A stretch of DNA of 64,000 nucleotides from Sporobacter sp963663605 (GTDB lineage Bacteria; Bacillota; Clostridia; Oscillospirales; Oscillospiraceae): contig CAXXVF010000002.1 of NCBI GenBank assembly GCA_963663605.2, forward strand, positions 1,364,001-1,428,000, written 5' to 3'. Both the position numbers and the translations under genes were made by a program. Below, in pieces: positions 17,489-25,711 of the stretch (position 1 is the stretch's first letter; every line of letters begins with the position of its first letter). The notes below the pieces were generated by a model, which saw only the letters and a list, made by a program, of their open reading frames with translations, ran no database searches and had not been told where the DNA came from.

Positions 17489-18673
17489 ATGGCTGTTAGA
17501 ATTATTGATGAAAAATGTAAGGGCTGCACCAAGTGCGTCAGCTCATGCCCGTTCAACGCGATCACCATGCAGGAGAAACTGGCCGTCATCGGCGCCGCCT
17601 GCACCAGCTGCGGGGCTTGTATCGATGTCTGCCCGTTCGGCGCGATCGAAAAAGTCGAGGACTTTAAAAAAGGCCTCGTTGATATCACAAAGTATCACGA
17701 TGTGTGGGTCTTCGCGGAGCAGCGCGAAGGCGAACTCATGGGCGTATCTGTCGAGCTGCTGGGCGAAGGCAGAAAGCTCGCCGACGAAGTCGGCTGCAAG
17801 CTGTGCGCCGTTTTGTGCGGCGAAAACGTCGACGGCCTTGTCGACGAGCTGTTCGAGTACGGCGCGGAGAAGGTCTATTACGCCAACGCGCCCGAGCTGA
17901 AAACGTATAACACCGACGCATACACCAAGGTCATCTACGAGGCGATCCTGAAATATAAACCGGAGATCGTACTTCTCGGCGCAACGCATATCGGCCGCGA
18001 CCTCGGTCCGTGTCTCGCCGTCCAGTGCAGCACCGGCCTGACTGCCGACTGCACGAAGCTCGATATAGACCCCGAAGACAAAAAACTCATGCAGACGCGT
18101 CCGGCGTTCGGCGGCAACCTCATGGCAACAATCCTGTGCCCGAACCACCGTCCGCAGATGTCCACCGTGCGCCCCGGCGTCATGGAAAAACCGAAAAGGG
18201 CTGCCGGCAAGAAGGGCGAACTCATCAGCCTCAACGTCGCGTTTAAGGAAAAGGATATCCGCATGCAGGTGCTCGAAGTCGTCAAGGGCCTGACCGAAAC
18301 CGTTTCCCTGACGGATGCGAAGATCATCGTTTCAGGCGGGGCCGGCCTCGGCAACCCCGAAGGCTTCAAGGTCATCAAGCAGCTGGCGGACCGCCTCGGC
18401 GGCGTTGTCGGCTCCTCCCGCGCGGCTGTCGACGCAGGCTGGATCGACCACTCCCATCAGGTCGGCCAGACCGGCACGACCGTCAAGCCCGACCTCTACG
18501 TCGCCTGCGGCATCTCCGGTGCGATCCAGCATCTGGCCGGTATGCAGACATCCAAGACGATCGTGGCGATCAACAAAAACGAAAACGCCCCCATCTTCGA
18601 AGTCGCCGACTACGGCATCGTGGGCGACCTGTACAAGGTCATCCCGGCGATTATTGAAGAACTGGATAAGTAA
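17489..18673 (+). CDS. etfA: EtfA with N-terminal 2[4Fe-4S] ferredoxin domain
   Basis: The 394-residue subunit begins with two [4Fe-4S] motifs: C10/C13/C16/C20 (CKGCTKCVSSC) and C38/C41/C44/C48 (CTSCGACIDVC). The EtfA alpha/beta domain and the C-terminal FAD domain (SGGAGLGNPEGF, SRAAVDAGW, GQTGTTVKPDLY, GISGAIQH) follow. Ordinary EtfA is about 320-340 residues; the ferredoxin extension is known from CarE and the lactate dehydrogenase partner LctC of acetogens. Those are established electron-bifurcating or confurcating complexes. This supports coupling of enoyl-CoA reduction to ferredoxin reduction. A strong terminator follows. Confidence 0.94.
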   Translation: MAVRIIDEKCKGCTKCVSSCPFNAITMQEKLAVIGAACTSCGACIDVCPFGAIEKVEDFKKGLVDITKYHDVWVFAEQREGELMGVSVELLGEGRKLADEVGCKLCAVLCGENVDGLVDELFEYGAEKVYYANAPELKTYNTDAYTKVIYEAILKYKPEIVLLGATHIGRDLGPCLAVQCSTGLTADCTKLDIDPEDKKLMQTRPAFGGNLMATILCPNHRPQMSTVRPGVMEKPKRAAGKKGELISLNVAFKEKDIRMQVLEVVKGLTETVSLTDAKIIVSGGAGLGNPEGFKVIKQLADRLGGVVGSSRAAVDAGWIDHSHQVGQTGTTVKPDLYVACGISGAIQHLAGMQTSKTIVAINKNENAPIFEVADYGIVGDLYKVIPAIIEELDK

Positions 18674-18694
18674 AAAATCTCTTTTGACATAACG

Positions 18695-18730
18695 CAAAGC
18701 GCTCCGGCGAAAGCCGGGGCGCTTTGTTTA
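18695..18730 (+). terminator. Rho-independent terminator of the acyl-CoA dehydrogenase/ETF operon
   Basis: CAAAGCGCTCCGGC pairs with GCCGGGGCGCTTTG around a GAAA tetraloop, followed by TTTATT. It lies 22 bp after the etfA stop. Confidence 0.88.
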
Positions 18731-18742
18731 TTATCAGAAGTT

Positions 18743-19162
18743 CTATGCCTCCGATTCAAAAACGACGTGACCGCAAGTCGGGCATTCTTCCCGGTGGACG
18801 CTGACGATCCCGCCGCATTTGGGGCAGGCCCAGCGTTCTTCCTCCCTTTTAAGAAATGCCGCCATGCCGTTTTCCTTTATGTATGCGAGGTTTTCAAGCA
18901 TGCTCATGTGATATTTCGTCTTGTACCGCATGTCGAGCTGACGCATCCGGCGGCAGGGGATTTTATCGCACGCATAGCAATAATCCGACTCACACGCAAC
19001 TAAATTGGTGCATTTCCTGATAACGCACGTGGACAGGTGCGCCTTATTCGTATCACCTGTGCTTCTGCAGCCGGAGCATTTGTTCTTTTCGCGGATAAAG
19101 CCGATACACAGGCGGCAGTTCATGCCGCACGGGGCGATGAGGTCGGCGCGCATTTCAGACAA
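18743..19162 (-). CDS. DUF3795 family Cys-rich protein
   Basis: The 139-residue protein has the DUF3795 opening (LIAPCGMNCRLCIGF) with further Cys pairs (CSGC, CVIRKC, CYACDKIPC). It ends with an added zinc ribbon CPKC...CPTC (about residues 113-131). The Cys spacing suggests metal or Fe-S binding; the molecular function of the family is not known. Start is TTG 19162 with GAGGGG about eight bases upstream, or ATG 19153. It is convergent with the etf operon. Confidence 0.75.
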   Translation of the reverse strand: MSEMRADLIAPCGMNCRLCIGFIREKNKCSGCRSTGDTNKAHLSTCVIRKCTNLVACESDYCYACDKIPCRRMRQLDMRYKTKYHMSMLENLAYIKENGMAAFLKREEERWACPKCGGIVSVHREECPTCGHVVFESEA

Positions 19163-19190
19163 GCAAATCCCCTCTTTTCTTCATATTTAT

Positions 19191-19571
19191 TTATCCGTTC
19201 AGCGCCGCCGTGATCCAGAAGCAGACGGCGATGACGGCGGACGCTGGCGTCATGACTGCCCGTTCCTTTTTGCTTTTGGAAACGGCGTTGAGGATAATAT
19301 TCAGTGTGAAATAGGCCGCAAAACAAAAACAGACGATCCGCGTGACGTTATGCGGCAAAACGAGCGGAAGCGCGCCGCCGGTCTGCAAAACGATCACCCC
19401 GGCGGCAAGCTGTATGACAATGGAAATACCATATATGTACCGTTTGTCCTTCGGTACGGTCGTGTACCGGCCGCCCATGGCCAGTTCCCCGTACGGCAGC
19501 CCGATCACCAGCAGGATATACAATACGGCAATCGCCGCGAGAAGCGCGGCGGCGATGATTGCGGTTATCAT
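19191..19571 (-). CDS. Small four-helix membrane protein, unknown function
   Basis: The 126-residue product has four hydrophobic helices (about 1-25, 47-66, 76-98, 105-124) and a conserved-looking loop GRYTTVPKDKR between helices 1 and 2. I do not recognise the family. It sits upstream of the DUF3795 gene on the same strand, with GCAGGTG before the start. Confidence 0.6.
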   Translation of the reverse strand: MITAIIAAALLAAIAVLYILLVIGLPYGELAMGGRYTTVPKDKRYIYGISIVIQLAAGVIVLQTGGALPLVLPHNVTRIVCFCFAAYFTLNIILNAVSKSKKERAVMTPASAVIAVCFWITAALNG

Positions 19572-19607
19572 AAGCGTTCACCTGCATCTTTCTGTGTTTT
19601 TATTTCC

Positions 19608-20363
19608 TCAATACACTCGAACGGTCACGAACAGGCGGCCTTTGCGGCTTTGACCCGAAACGCCGCCGAAAACAAACCGCCCGTATCCGCGTACGGTGAC
19701 AACGTCGCCGGGTTCCGGCCTGTACGCCGCGTTTTCCGTCAGTCGGCCGTTCACATAGACCTTTCCCGCTTTAAAAAGCGCCTGCGCGCCGCCGCGCGAC
19801 AGTTTCAGCACGGCCGCCGTGACGGCGTCGAGCCGCTCGGACGCGACGTTGATGTTCTTTTCCTCCGGTTCGGCGGCCGCGAGCGCCGGCGGGTCTTCCA
19901 CAATGGCGCACTTCACCGTCGTATGGCGCACCTGGGTCAGTTCTTCGGCGATAAAAACGGCGACGGATTCCAGGCAAAACAGGAACGCGGCGTTTTCACG
20001 CAGGACGATGTCTCCCAGAACGCCCCGGCGCATGCCGAGCGACATGAGCGCGCCGAGAAAGTCCCGGTGCGTGAGCGTGTCGGCAAATTTCTGCGATACA
20101 GGCGCGATTTTGACGCAGATAACAGGCACGTCTTCCGTATAGCCGCACATTTCCGCGCTGCCGAACCGGGCGGCGCGGCGCTCCGCGCCGCTAAAGCCAC
20201 CGATCAGTTCATACGGGGCGCACGTTTTGTCCAAGGCGATCCGGAGCAAAACGTCCTGCTCATCCAGCGTGAGAAATTCCGAATAGGTATAGCGCCGCTG
20301 CGAAAAAGCGCGGCGGGACAGGTCCAAAAAGCGTTTTTGGAGAACGAGGTCTTCGTCCGGCAT
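19608..20363 (-). CDS. S4-domain RNA-binding protein, YlmH-like
   Basis: The 251-residue protein has the YlmH layout: an N-terminal domain with FLDLSRRAFSQ and YTYSEFLTLDEQDVL, a middle region RREVLGDIV-like (MRRGVLGDIVLRENAAFLF), and a C-terminal S4 domain (SERLDAVTAAVLKLSRGGAQALFKAGKVYVNGR, shortened here to the pattern) binding structured RNA. In Bacillus, YlmH (RqcP2) acts in ribosome-associated quality control and is encoded in a cell-division cluster. Here it is instead translationally coupled to the YbaK-like gene, with TGATG overlap at 20363. Confidence 0.82.
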   Translation of the reverse strand: MPDEDLVLQKRFLDLSRRAFSQRRYTYSEFLTLDEQDVLLRIALDKTCAPYELIGGFSGAERRAARFGSAEMCGYTEDVPVICVKIAPVSQKFADTLTHRDFLGALMSLGMRRGVLGDIVLRENAAFLFCLESVAVFIAEELTQVRHTTVKCAIVEDPPALAAAEPEEKNINVASERLDAVTAAVLKLSRGGAQALFKAGKVYVNGRLTENAAYRPEPGDVVTVRGYGRFVFGGVSGQSRKGRLFVTVRVY

Positions 20364-20842
20364 CAGGCGCGCACCTCTTCCCCGGTCACGTCGGCAAAGG
20401 CGGCGCCAATCAGTCCGGCAAGATCGTTCGGGTCAAGTTCGGCCTGGCAGCCGACCTTACCGGCGCTCACGATGATCGCGTCAAACAAAATGGCCGTCTC
20501 GTCAACAACTGTCGCAAACGGCTTTTTCATCCCGACGGGCGAGCATCCGCCGTGAACGTAGCCCGTCAGCGGCAGAAGCTCTTTTTGCTTAATCATCGCA
20601 ATCGATTTGACGCCCGCGGCTTTCGCGGCTTTTTTAAGGTCGAGGCTTAACGCGACAGGGATAACGAACACAAGATGCTCCCCCTTGTTCGATTCGGTGA
20701 CAAGCGTTTTGAAGACGCGCTCCGCGTCTTCCCCTATAAGGCGTGCAACCGACACGCCGTCCGTGACGGCCGGGTCGTACGCGTGCGGGATATACGGCAC
20801 TTTTTTCTGCTCGAGTATACGCATGACGTTTGTTTTTTCCAT
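20363..20842 (-). CDS. ybaK: Cys-tRNA(Pro)/Cys-tRNA(Cys) deacylase YbaK/EbsC family
   Basis: The 159-residue protein matches YbaK: YIPHAYDP near the start, VFKTLVTE, VFVIPVALSLDLKKAAK with the catalytic-region Lys, GYVHGGCSPVGMKK and a C-terminal AELDPNDL. It hydrolyses mischarged Cys-tRNA(Pro). ATG 20842 has GGAG at seven bases. The downstream YlmH-like gene overlaps it, so the two are cotranscribed; both concern translation quality. Confidence 0.9.
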   Translation of the reverse strand: MEKTNVMRILEQKKVPYIPHAYDPAVTDGVSVARLIGEDAERVFKTLVTESNKGEHLVFVIPVALSLDLKKAAKAAGVKSIAMIKQKELLPLTGYVHGGCSPVGMKKPFATVVDETAILFDAIIVSAGKVGCQAELDPNDLAGLIGAAFADVTGEEVRA

Positions 20843-21097
20843 ATACGGCTCCAGCTCTTAAAGAGTAACTTTACTTGATATTACCATCTGTTCCGGTCCG
20901 GGTCAATCGGCAAGCGGTTCTCCCGGCCCGGGGCCGCCTTGAGCAGCCAGCTTGATCCGGTCTTTACTTTGTCATAAAACGTGCTAAACTTAAACCGGAT
21001 ACGGGAAGCGTCAGCCGACGAAAAATTACCAGGCATCCGCCGGGGCGTTTGACGAATCGTTCCCGTTCAAAGAAAAAAAGGTAACGGGTACGCTGCT

Positions 21098-21616
21098 ATG
21101 ACATACGAATACACCGTTATCCGCTCAAAGCGGAAAACGCTGGCGATTGAAATCACGCCGGAGCTGCAGGTTCTTGTCCGCGCGCCGCTGCGCGCGTCGA
21201 ACCGGGATATTCAGCAGCTTGCAGCAAAGAATAAAGGCTGGATCGAGAAGAATCTGGAAAAGCAGAAAATGCGCAGCGCTTCGAAACCCATCCTTACAGA
21301 AGCGGATATCAAGGCGCTCAAACAAAAAGCGCAGGCGTACATCCCGCTGCGCGTGGGGCAGTTCGCCGCGCAAATGGGCCTTTATCCGACAGGCGTTAAG
21401 ATCACGAGCGCCGAAAAGCGGTTCGGCAGCTGCAGCGGCAAAAACAGCCTGTGCTTTTCCTACCGCCTGATGCTCTATCCTCCGGCGGCCGTCGACTACG
21501 TGGTCGTACATGAGCTGGCGCATATCCGTCACAAAAACCACGGCAGGGATTTTTACGCGCTGATCGGCGCCGTGCTGCCCGACTACAAAGAGCGCAGAAA
21601 ACTGCTCAAGGCGTAA
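21098..21616 (+). CDS. YgjP-like zinc metallopeptidase (DUF45/M48-related)
   Basis: The 172-residue protein has the YgjP-like pattern: RSKRKTLAIEI at the start, KRFGSCSGKNSLCFSYRLMLYP, and the zinc site VVVHELAHIRHKNHGRDF with HExxH plus a third His. The family is cytosolic and of poorly known function. A possible promoter (TTTACT, 16-bp spacer, TAAACT) lies near 20965-20992. The ribosome binding site is weak. Confidence 0.85.
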   Translation: MTYEYTVIRSKRKTLAIEITPELQVLVRAPLRASNRDIQQLAAKNKGWIEKNLEKQKMRSASKPILTEADIKALKQKAQAYIPLRVGQFAAQMGLYPTGVKITSAEKRFGSCSGKNSLCFSYRLMLYPPAAVDYVVVHELAHIRHKNHGRDFYALIGAVLPDYKERRKLLKA

Positions 21617-21641
21617 ACGCGCAGGCCGACGCAATCGCCGA

Positions 21642-22574
21642 TTGATTCTCCATGATATAAAGAAAGCTGTGAGTTCGCTGAATATCAACAAAAACAGACA
21701 ACCTGCCGGCAAGGTCTTTACCGTGCAGGAGCAGTCGGGCCTTTTGGCTTTCCTGCTCCTTAAGCTGACCGGCAAATCCAGAAACAACGTCAAGTCCATT
21801 CTGTCGCGACGGGCCGTATCCGTTGACGGCAAAACCGTGACGCGGTATGACTATCCGCTCCAGCACGGGCAGATTGTAAGTATCTCCGCGCCGGGTCAGA
21901 CGCGGTATGAACGCCCGAAACGCCTTAAAATCATCTATGAGGACGACGAACTCATCGCCGTAAATAAGCCGGCCGGGCTTTTGACGGTTGCCGACGACAG
22001 GGAAAAGCTGCAAACCGCCTATCGCGACGTGACGGACTACGTCCGTCATGCGCAGCCGCAAAGCCGTGTCTTTATCGTCCACCGTCTCGACCGGGATACG
22101 TCGGGCGTCGTGCTGTTTGCAAAAAACGAGCGTATGAAGCGCGCTTTACAGGACAACTGGAACGCGCTTGTCAAAACGCGGGGGTACACGGCGGTCACCG
22201 AGGGGCAGTTCACGGAGAAATCCGGCACGATCCGCTCCTGGCTCAAGGAGACAAAAACGCATCTCGTATATTCAAGTCCTGTAAAGGGAGACGGCCGGGA
22301 GGCCGTGACCTCGTATCGGGTAATGCGTGAAGCAAAAGCGTACGCTCTGCTTCAGATCACGCTTGAAACAGGCCGGAAAAATCAGATCCGGGTGCATATG
22401 AAGGATATGGGCCATCCTGTTGCCGGCGACAAGAAGTACGGCGCAGCCACAAACCCCGTCAAACGGCTGGCGCTGCATGCCGGAACGCTTGAGATTTGCC
22501 ATCCCGTTTCCGGCGCGCGGATGCTTTTTGAATGCGCCGTCCCGGGCGCCTTTTTAACGCTCTTTGAAAACTGA
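21642..22574 (+). CDS. RluA-family rRNA pseudouridine synthase
   Basis: The protein has an N-terminal S4 RNA-binding domain (LTGKSRNNVKSILSRRAVSVDGK region), the catalytic motif HRLDRDTSG with the essential Asp, the YEDDELIAVNKPAGLLT motif and a C-terminal GRKNQIRVHMKDMGHPV block. It converts uridine to pseudouridine in RNA; the target site cannot be told from the sequence. The start is uncertain: TTG 21642 gives 310 residues, but GTG 21669 is also possible and neither has a good ribosome binding site. Confidence 0.9.
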   Translation: MILHDIKKAVSSLNINKNRQPAGKVFTVQEQSGLLAFLLLKLTGKSRNNVKSILSRRAVSVDGKTVTRYDYPLQHGQIVSISAPGQTRYERPKRLKIIYEDDELIAVNKPAGLLTVADDREKLQTAYRDVTDYVRHAQPQSRVFIVHRLDRDTSGVVLFAKNERMKRALQDNWNALVKTRGYTAVTEGQFTEKSGTIRSWLKETKTHLVYSSPVKGDGREAVTSYRVMREAKAYALLQITLETGRKNQIRVHMKDMGHPVAGDKKYGAATNPVKRLALHAGTLEICHPVSGARMLFECAVPGAFLTLFEN

Positions 22575-22736
22575 CCGTCTTGCAGCTTGCATCCCGACTT
22601 ATGCGGATATGGTTTATTCCCGCATTTAATGTAACCATGTCACTGAAACATTGCTTATGATTTTTTATTATTTACCTATAATATATTTTGATTATCATGC
22701 ATAAAGCGTACTAAAAACAATACGAAGGTGATGTCC

Positions 22737-23363
22737 ATGCAGAAAAATATACGTGCGAGATACGCCGGGGAAGCGTCGTCCTGTTCCAACTTAAGCTGCG
22801 GAAACAATCTTGATATCCTGCAGATAGCGGAAGGCGAAGACATCCTGGACCTCGGCTGCGGAAGGGGCGCCGATACGCTCGAGGCCGCGCGGCGCACAGG
22901 TTCCGACGGCATCGCCGTCGGGCTCGACCTCACGGAGGCCATGGTCGAAAAAGCCACGCATAACGCCGGGGAAGCGGGCGTAGCGAACGCATATTTTATA
23001 TGCGGCGACATTGAAAGCCTGCCGTTTGACGACGAGACGTTCGACGCCGTTATATCCAACTGCGTCATCAACCACGCACGCGACAAGAGAAAAGTCTACA
23101 GCGAAATCTACAGGGTGCTCCAGCCGGGCGGCCGGTTCGTCGTATCCGACGCCGTCACGAAACAGCCGCTGCCGGACGATGTGAAGAACGACCCGGAGGC
23201 GTGGGCGCAGTGTTTCGGCGGGGCCGTCACGGAAACGGAATACCTGGACAGTATTCGTTCGGCCGGGTTTGACCGGCTCGAAATCAAGAAACGCCGCGAA
23301 TATGTCAAAAACACGTACGATTTTATCAGTCTGACCATCCAGGCTTTTAAAATACAGTTTTAA
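22737..23363 (+). CDS. ArsM-like SAM-dependent methyltransferase (first gene of the Cys-rich cluster)
   Basis: The 208-residue class I methyltransferase has the SAM motif ILDLGCGRGADTLEAA, then GLDLTEAMVEKA, LPFDDETFDAVISNCVINH and LQPGGRFVVSDAV. The SNCVIN and WAQCFGGA stretches match cysteine-containing motifs of arsenite methyltransferase ArsM, and SSCSNLSC near the N-terminus offers further thiols. The protein is shorter than typical ArsM (about 260-280). Arsenic could be a substrate, but methylation of a peptide or other thiol-bound ligand is possible given its neighbours. Start ATG 22737 has GAAGG eight bases upstream. A good -10 (TATAAT, 22677-22682) has no clear -35. Confidence 0.8.
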   Translation: MQKNIRARYAGEASSCSNLSCGNNLDILQIAEGEDILDLGCGRGADTLEAARRTGSDGIAVGLDLTEAMVEKATHNAGEAGVANAYFICGDIESLPFDDETFDAVISNCVINHARDKRKVYSEIYRVLQPGGRFVVSDAVTKQPLPDDVKNDPEAWAQCFGGAVTETEYLDSIRSAGFDRLEIKKRREYVKNTYDFISLTIQAFKIQF

Positions 23364-23381
23364 CGCGAAGGGAGGCACACT

Positions 23382-23486
23382 ATGAAAAAGGTCACAAAAG
23401 CCGGTGCCAAATGCGCCTGCAATACATTTGTCACCGCTCAGTGCTGCTCTAAATCCTCAAAAGTCGTAGCCGGGTGCCACGACTGA
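23382..23486 (+). CDS. Short Cys-rich peptide, candidate RiPP precursor
   Basis: A 34-residue peptide is encoded behind a very strong GGGAGG site. It has a basic N-terminus (MKKVTKAGAK) and a Cys-rich rest with five Cys at 11, 13, 21, 22 and 32, ending CHD. It starts 18 bp after the methyltransferase and is separated from the radical SAM gene by a hairpin with T-run, a layout seen where a precursor must outnumber its modifying enzyme. I recognise no exact family. It resembles in general style the short Cys-rich peptides that accompany SPASM-type maturases in clostridia and methanogens. Real translation and modification are unproven. Confidence 0.68.
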   Translation: MKKVTKAGAKCACNTFVTAQCCSKSSKVVAGCHD

Positions 23487-23493
23487 CAAACAA

Positions 23494-23524
23494 GGGGGCG
23501 GCGTCAGCCGTCCCCTCGATTTTT
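23494..23524 (+). terminator. Leaky terminator/attenuator between peptide and radical SAM gene
   Basis: GGGGGCGGC (23494-23502) pairs with GCCGTCCCC (23507-23515) with one G-T pair and a four-base loop, then TCGATTTTT. It lies 8 bp after the peptide stop and 15 bp before the maturase start codon. Partial termination here would raise the peptide:enzyme ratio. Confidence 0.7.
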
Positions 23525-23538
23525 CAGGAGGTTTAAAC

Positions 23539-25671
23539 ATGATTTTAGCAAAGAACAATATCATCTTACCTATAAAAAACACTGCCGAGCCGGAATATGC
23601 GATTCTCAACCCCGTCTCCGGCAGTTTCGATATGATGGACGCCCGCGACAAGGCGCTCATCGACGGCCTGACGGCCGGCAAAGACGCGGATGCGCCGTTT
23701 TCGGATTACCTTGTGGAGCGGGGCTATGCTTTTAACTCCGCCGAAGACGAAAAGGCCGCCATCGAACGGGCTTATAAAGATTTTACGGAAGAAATAGAAG
23801 ACACGCAGGTCCAGCTTATGCTGATCCCCACGTACGGCTGCAATCTGGCGTGTACGTACTGCTATCAGCACGGCATCGACGCCGAGTACGCCGTCATCAG
23901 CAAAGAGACGGTCGACGCTTTTTTTGATTACGCCAAAAAGAACTTTTCGGATAAACCGAAAAAGCCGTTTATAACGCTTTTCGGCGGCGAACCGCTCGTT
24001 AATTCGCCCCGGCAGCGCGCGATCATCGCGTACATCGTCGACCGGTGCGCCGACGAAGGGTATGAGCTGGCCGCCGTCACGAACGGTAACGACTTCACCG
24101 AATTCGTGGATATTCTGAAAAAGGCCAAAATCAAAGAGATCCAGTTCACACTGGACGGCAGCCGCGACGTGCACGACGCCCGCCGCGCAACCGCCAATAA
24201 GAAGGGCACGTTCGACAACGTGATCGCCGGGATCGACGCGGCGGTCAAAAACGGTTTCCCCGTAAACCTCCGCACAGTCGTCGACCTGGAAAACATCCGG
24301 GACATAATAAGCATGGCGGAGTTTCTCGACTCAAAAGGCTGGCTCGACCTGCCGCCGGAGCTGTTCAAAACGCAGCTCGGCCGCAATTATGAGCTGTTTG
24401 AGTGCTATTTCAAGCCCCAGCATCTTATGACGCAGTCCGAACTGTGGGCGGAATATTCGGCTTTGGCAAAGGAATATCCCATTCTCGAAAAGTTCCACCG
24501 GCCCGACTTCAAGGGCATCCGGCATATGGTCGACACGGGCGAGCTGTATATGGCAAGCTTCGATACGTGCCCGGCCGCCAAGACCGAGTGGGTCTTCGAC
24601 CTAAACGGCGAGATCTACGGCTGCACGGCCAGCTGCGGACGGCAGGAGTACCTGCTTGGGACATTTTATCCGGAAGTCACGTTCGACGCGGCGGCTGCCC
24701 AGAAGTGGCAGAAACGGAACGTCCTGAATATCGAAAAGTGCAAAAGCTGCAAATACGACGTCATCTGCGGCGGCGGCTGCGGCGTCATTGCCGCCAACAA
24801 AAACGGCGGGGATCCGCTTACGCCCGACTGCCGTCCGATACAGGAACTGCTGGAGACGGGCGTCAACCATTACATTGACGACATCCGGGGCATGACGGAA
24901 GCGCTTGAGCAGACCTCTGCGGAACAGGCGGAAGACTGCTGCTGCGTCGAGCCGGCAGGCGATGACTGCTGCTGCGCGCCCGAATATAAAGCGGATGGCT
25001 GCGTCGTCTGCGGCGGGGCGCTGGTCTACGCCGACACGCCCCATACGGACACCTGCATTGTCTGCAAAGGCAGATTCGAAACGCATGTCAGCTGCCCGAA
25101 CGGGCATTACATCTGCGACGCCTGCCACGGCGCGGATATCCTCGGGCAGGTCAAGCGGCTTTTAGTATCGTCAACGAGCGCCGATCCCGTCGCGCTTCTG
25201 CTGGAGATATTCAGGCTGCCCGCGCTCAAAATGCACGGGCCGGAATATCACAGCATCGTCCCGGCCGTACTCATAGCAGCATACCAGAACGCCGCCGGAT
25301 TCAAGGACGGGGCCATGCTCGATGAAGCCATCCGGCGCGGCCGCGATATCAAAGGCGGCAGCTGCGGTTATCACGGCGTCTGCGGAGCGGCGTCCGGCAC
25401 CGGCATCGCCGCATCCATTATTGAAAAAGCGACGCCCCTGACGGCCGACACGCGCTGCAAGGCAATGGAAATCACGGGCCGGGCATTGATCGACCTGAGC
25501 CGTCTCGGCGGGCCGCGCTGCTGCAAACGCGAGAGCGTGAGCGCCGTTGAATCGTTTATCCGGAATACGGATTATTTCAGCAATATTACGCCAACCGAAT
25601 ATATCTGCACACAATATCGAGACAACAAGGACTGTATCGGCGCCAAGTGCCCGTACTTCCCCCAAAAATGA
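23539..25671 (+). CDS. Radical SAM/SPASM peptide maturase fused to DUF5714
   Basis: The 710-residue protein has three parts. Residues 1-90 are a variable N-terminal region, possibly peptide-binding. The radical SAM core begins with C101/C105/C108 (YGCNLACTYCY) and GGEPL. A SPASM region follows with about eight Cys (TCPAAK, YGCTASC, EKCKSCKYDVICGGGC, PDC) for auxiliary Fe-S clusters. After a linker with two CCC runs (467-469, 477-479), residues 485-710 match DUF5714 as I know it (C488/C491 VVCGG, CIVCKGRFET, NGHYICDACH, KMHGPEYH, GGSCGYHGVCGAA, GGPRCCKRES). DUF5714 is known mainly as a stand-alone domain of unknown role; the fusion is notable. It likely acts on the upstream peptide. Confidence 0.87.
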   Translation: MILAKNNIILPIKNTAEPEYAILNPVSGSFDMMDARDKALIDGLTAGKDADAPFSDYLVERGYAFNSAEDEKAAIERAYKDFTEEIEDTQVQLMLIPTYGCNLACTYCYQHGIDAEYAVISKETVDAFFDYAKKNFSDKPKKPFITLFGGEPLVNSPRQRAIIAYIVDRCADEGYELAAVTNGNDFTEFVDILKKAKIKEIQFTLDGSRDVHDARRATANKKGTFDNVIAGIDAAVKNGFPVNLRTVVDLENIRDIISMAEFLDSKGWLDLPPELFKTQLGRNYELFECYFKPQHLMTQSELWAEYSALAKEYPILEKFHRPDFKGIRHMVDTGELYMASFDTCPAAKTEWVFDLNGEIYGCTASCGRQEYLLGTFYPEVTFDAAAAQKWQKRNVLNIEKCKSCKYDVICGGGCGVIAANKNGGDPLTPDCRPIQELLETGVNHYIDDIRGMTEALEQTSAEQAEDCCCVEPAGDDCCCAPEYKADGCVVCGGALVYADTPHTDTCIVCKGRFETHVSCPNGHYICDACHGADILGQVKRLLVSSTSADPVALLLEIFRLPALKMHGPEYHSIVPAVLIAAYQNAAGFKDGAMLDEAIRRGRDIKGGSCGYHGVCGAASGTGIAASIIEKATPLTADTRCKAMEITGRALIDLSRLGGPRCCKRESVSAVESFIRNTDYFSNITPTEYICTQYRDNKDCIGAKCPYFPQK

Positions 25672-25711
25672 TCACACTTAATTAAATACTCCGCTGAAAG
25701 GACGATAATAA

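Noticed and set aside
22737..23363. Calling the methyltransferase a confirmed arsenite methyltransferase (arsM)
   Set aside because: Motifs match in part, but it is short, no ars genes adjoin it and it lies in a peptide-maturase cluster; the name was not used.
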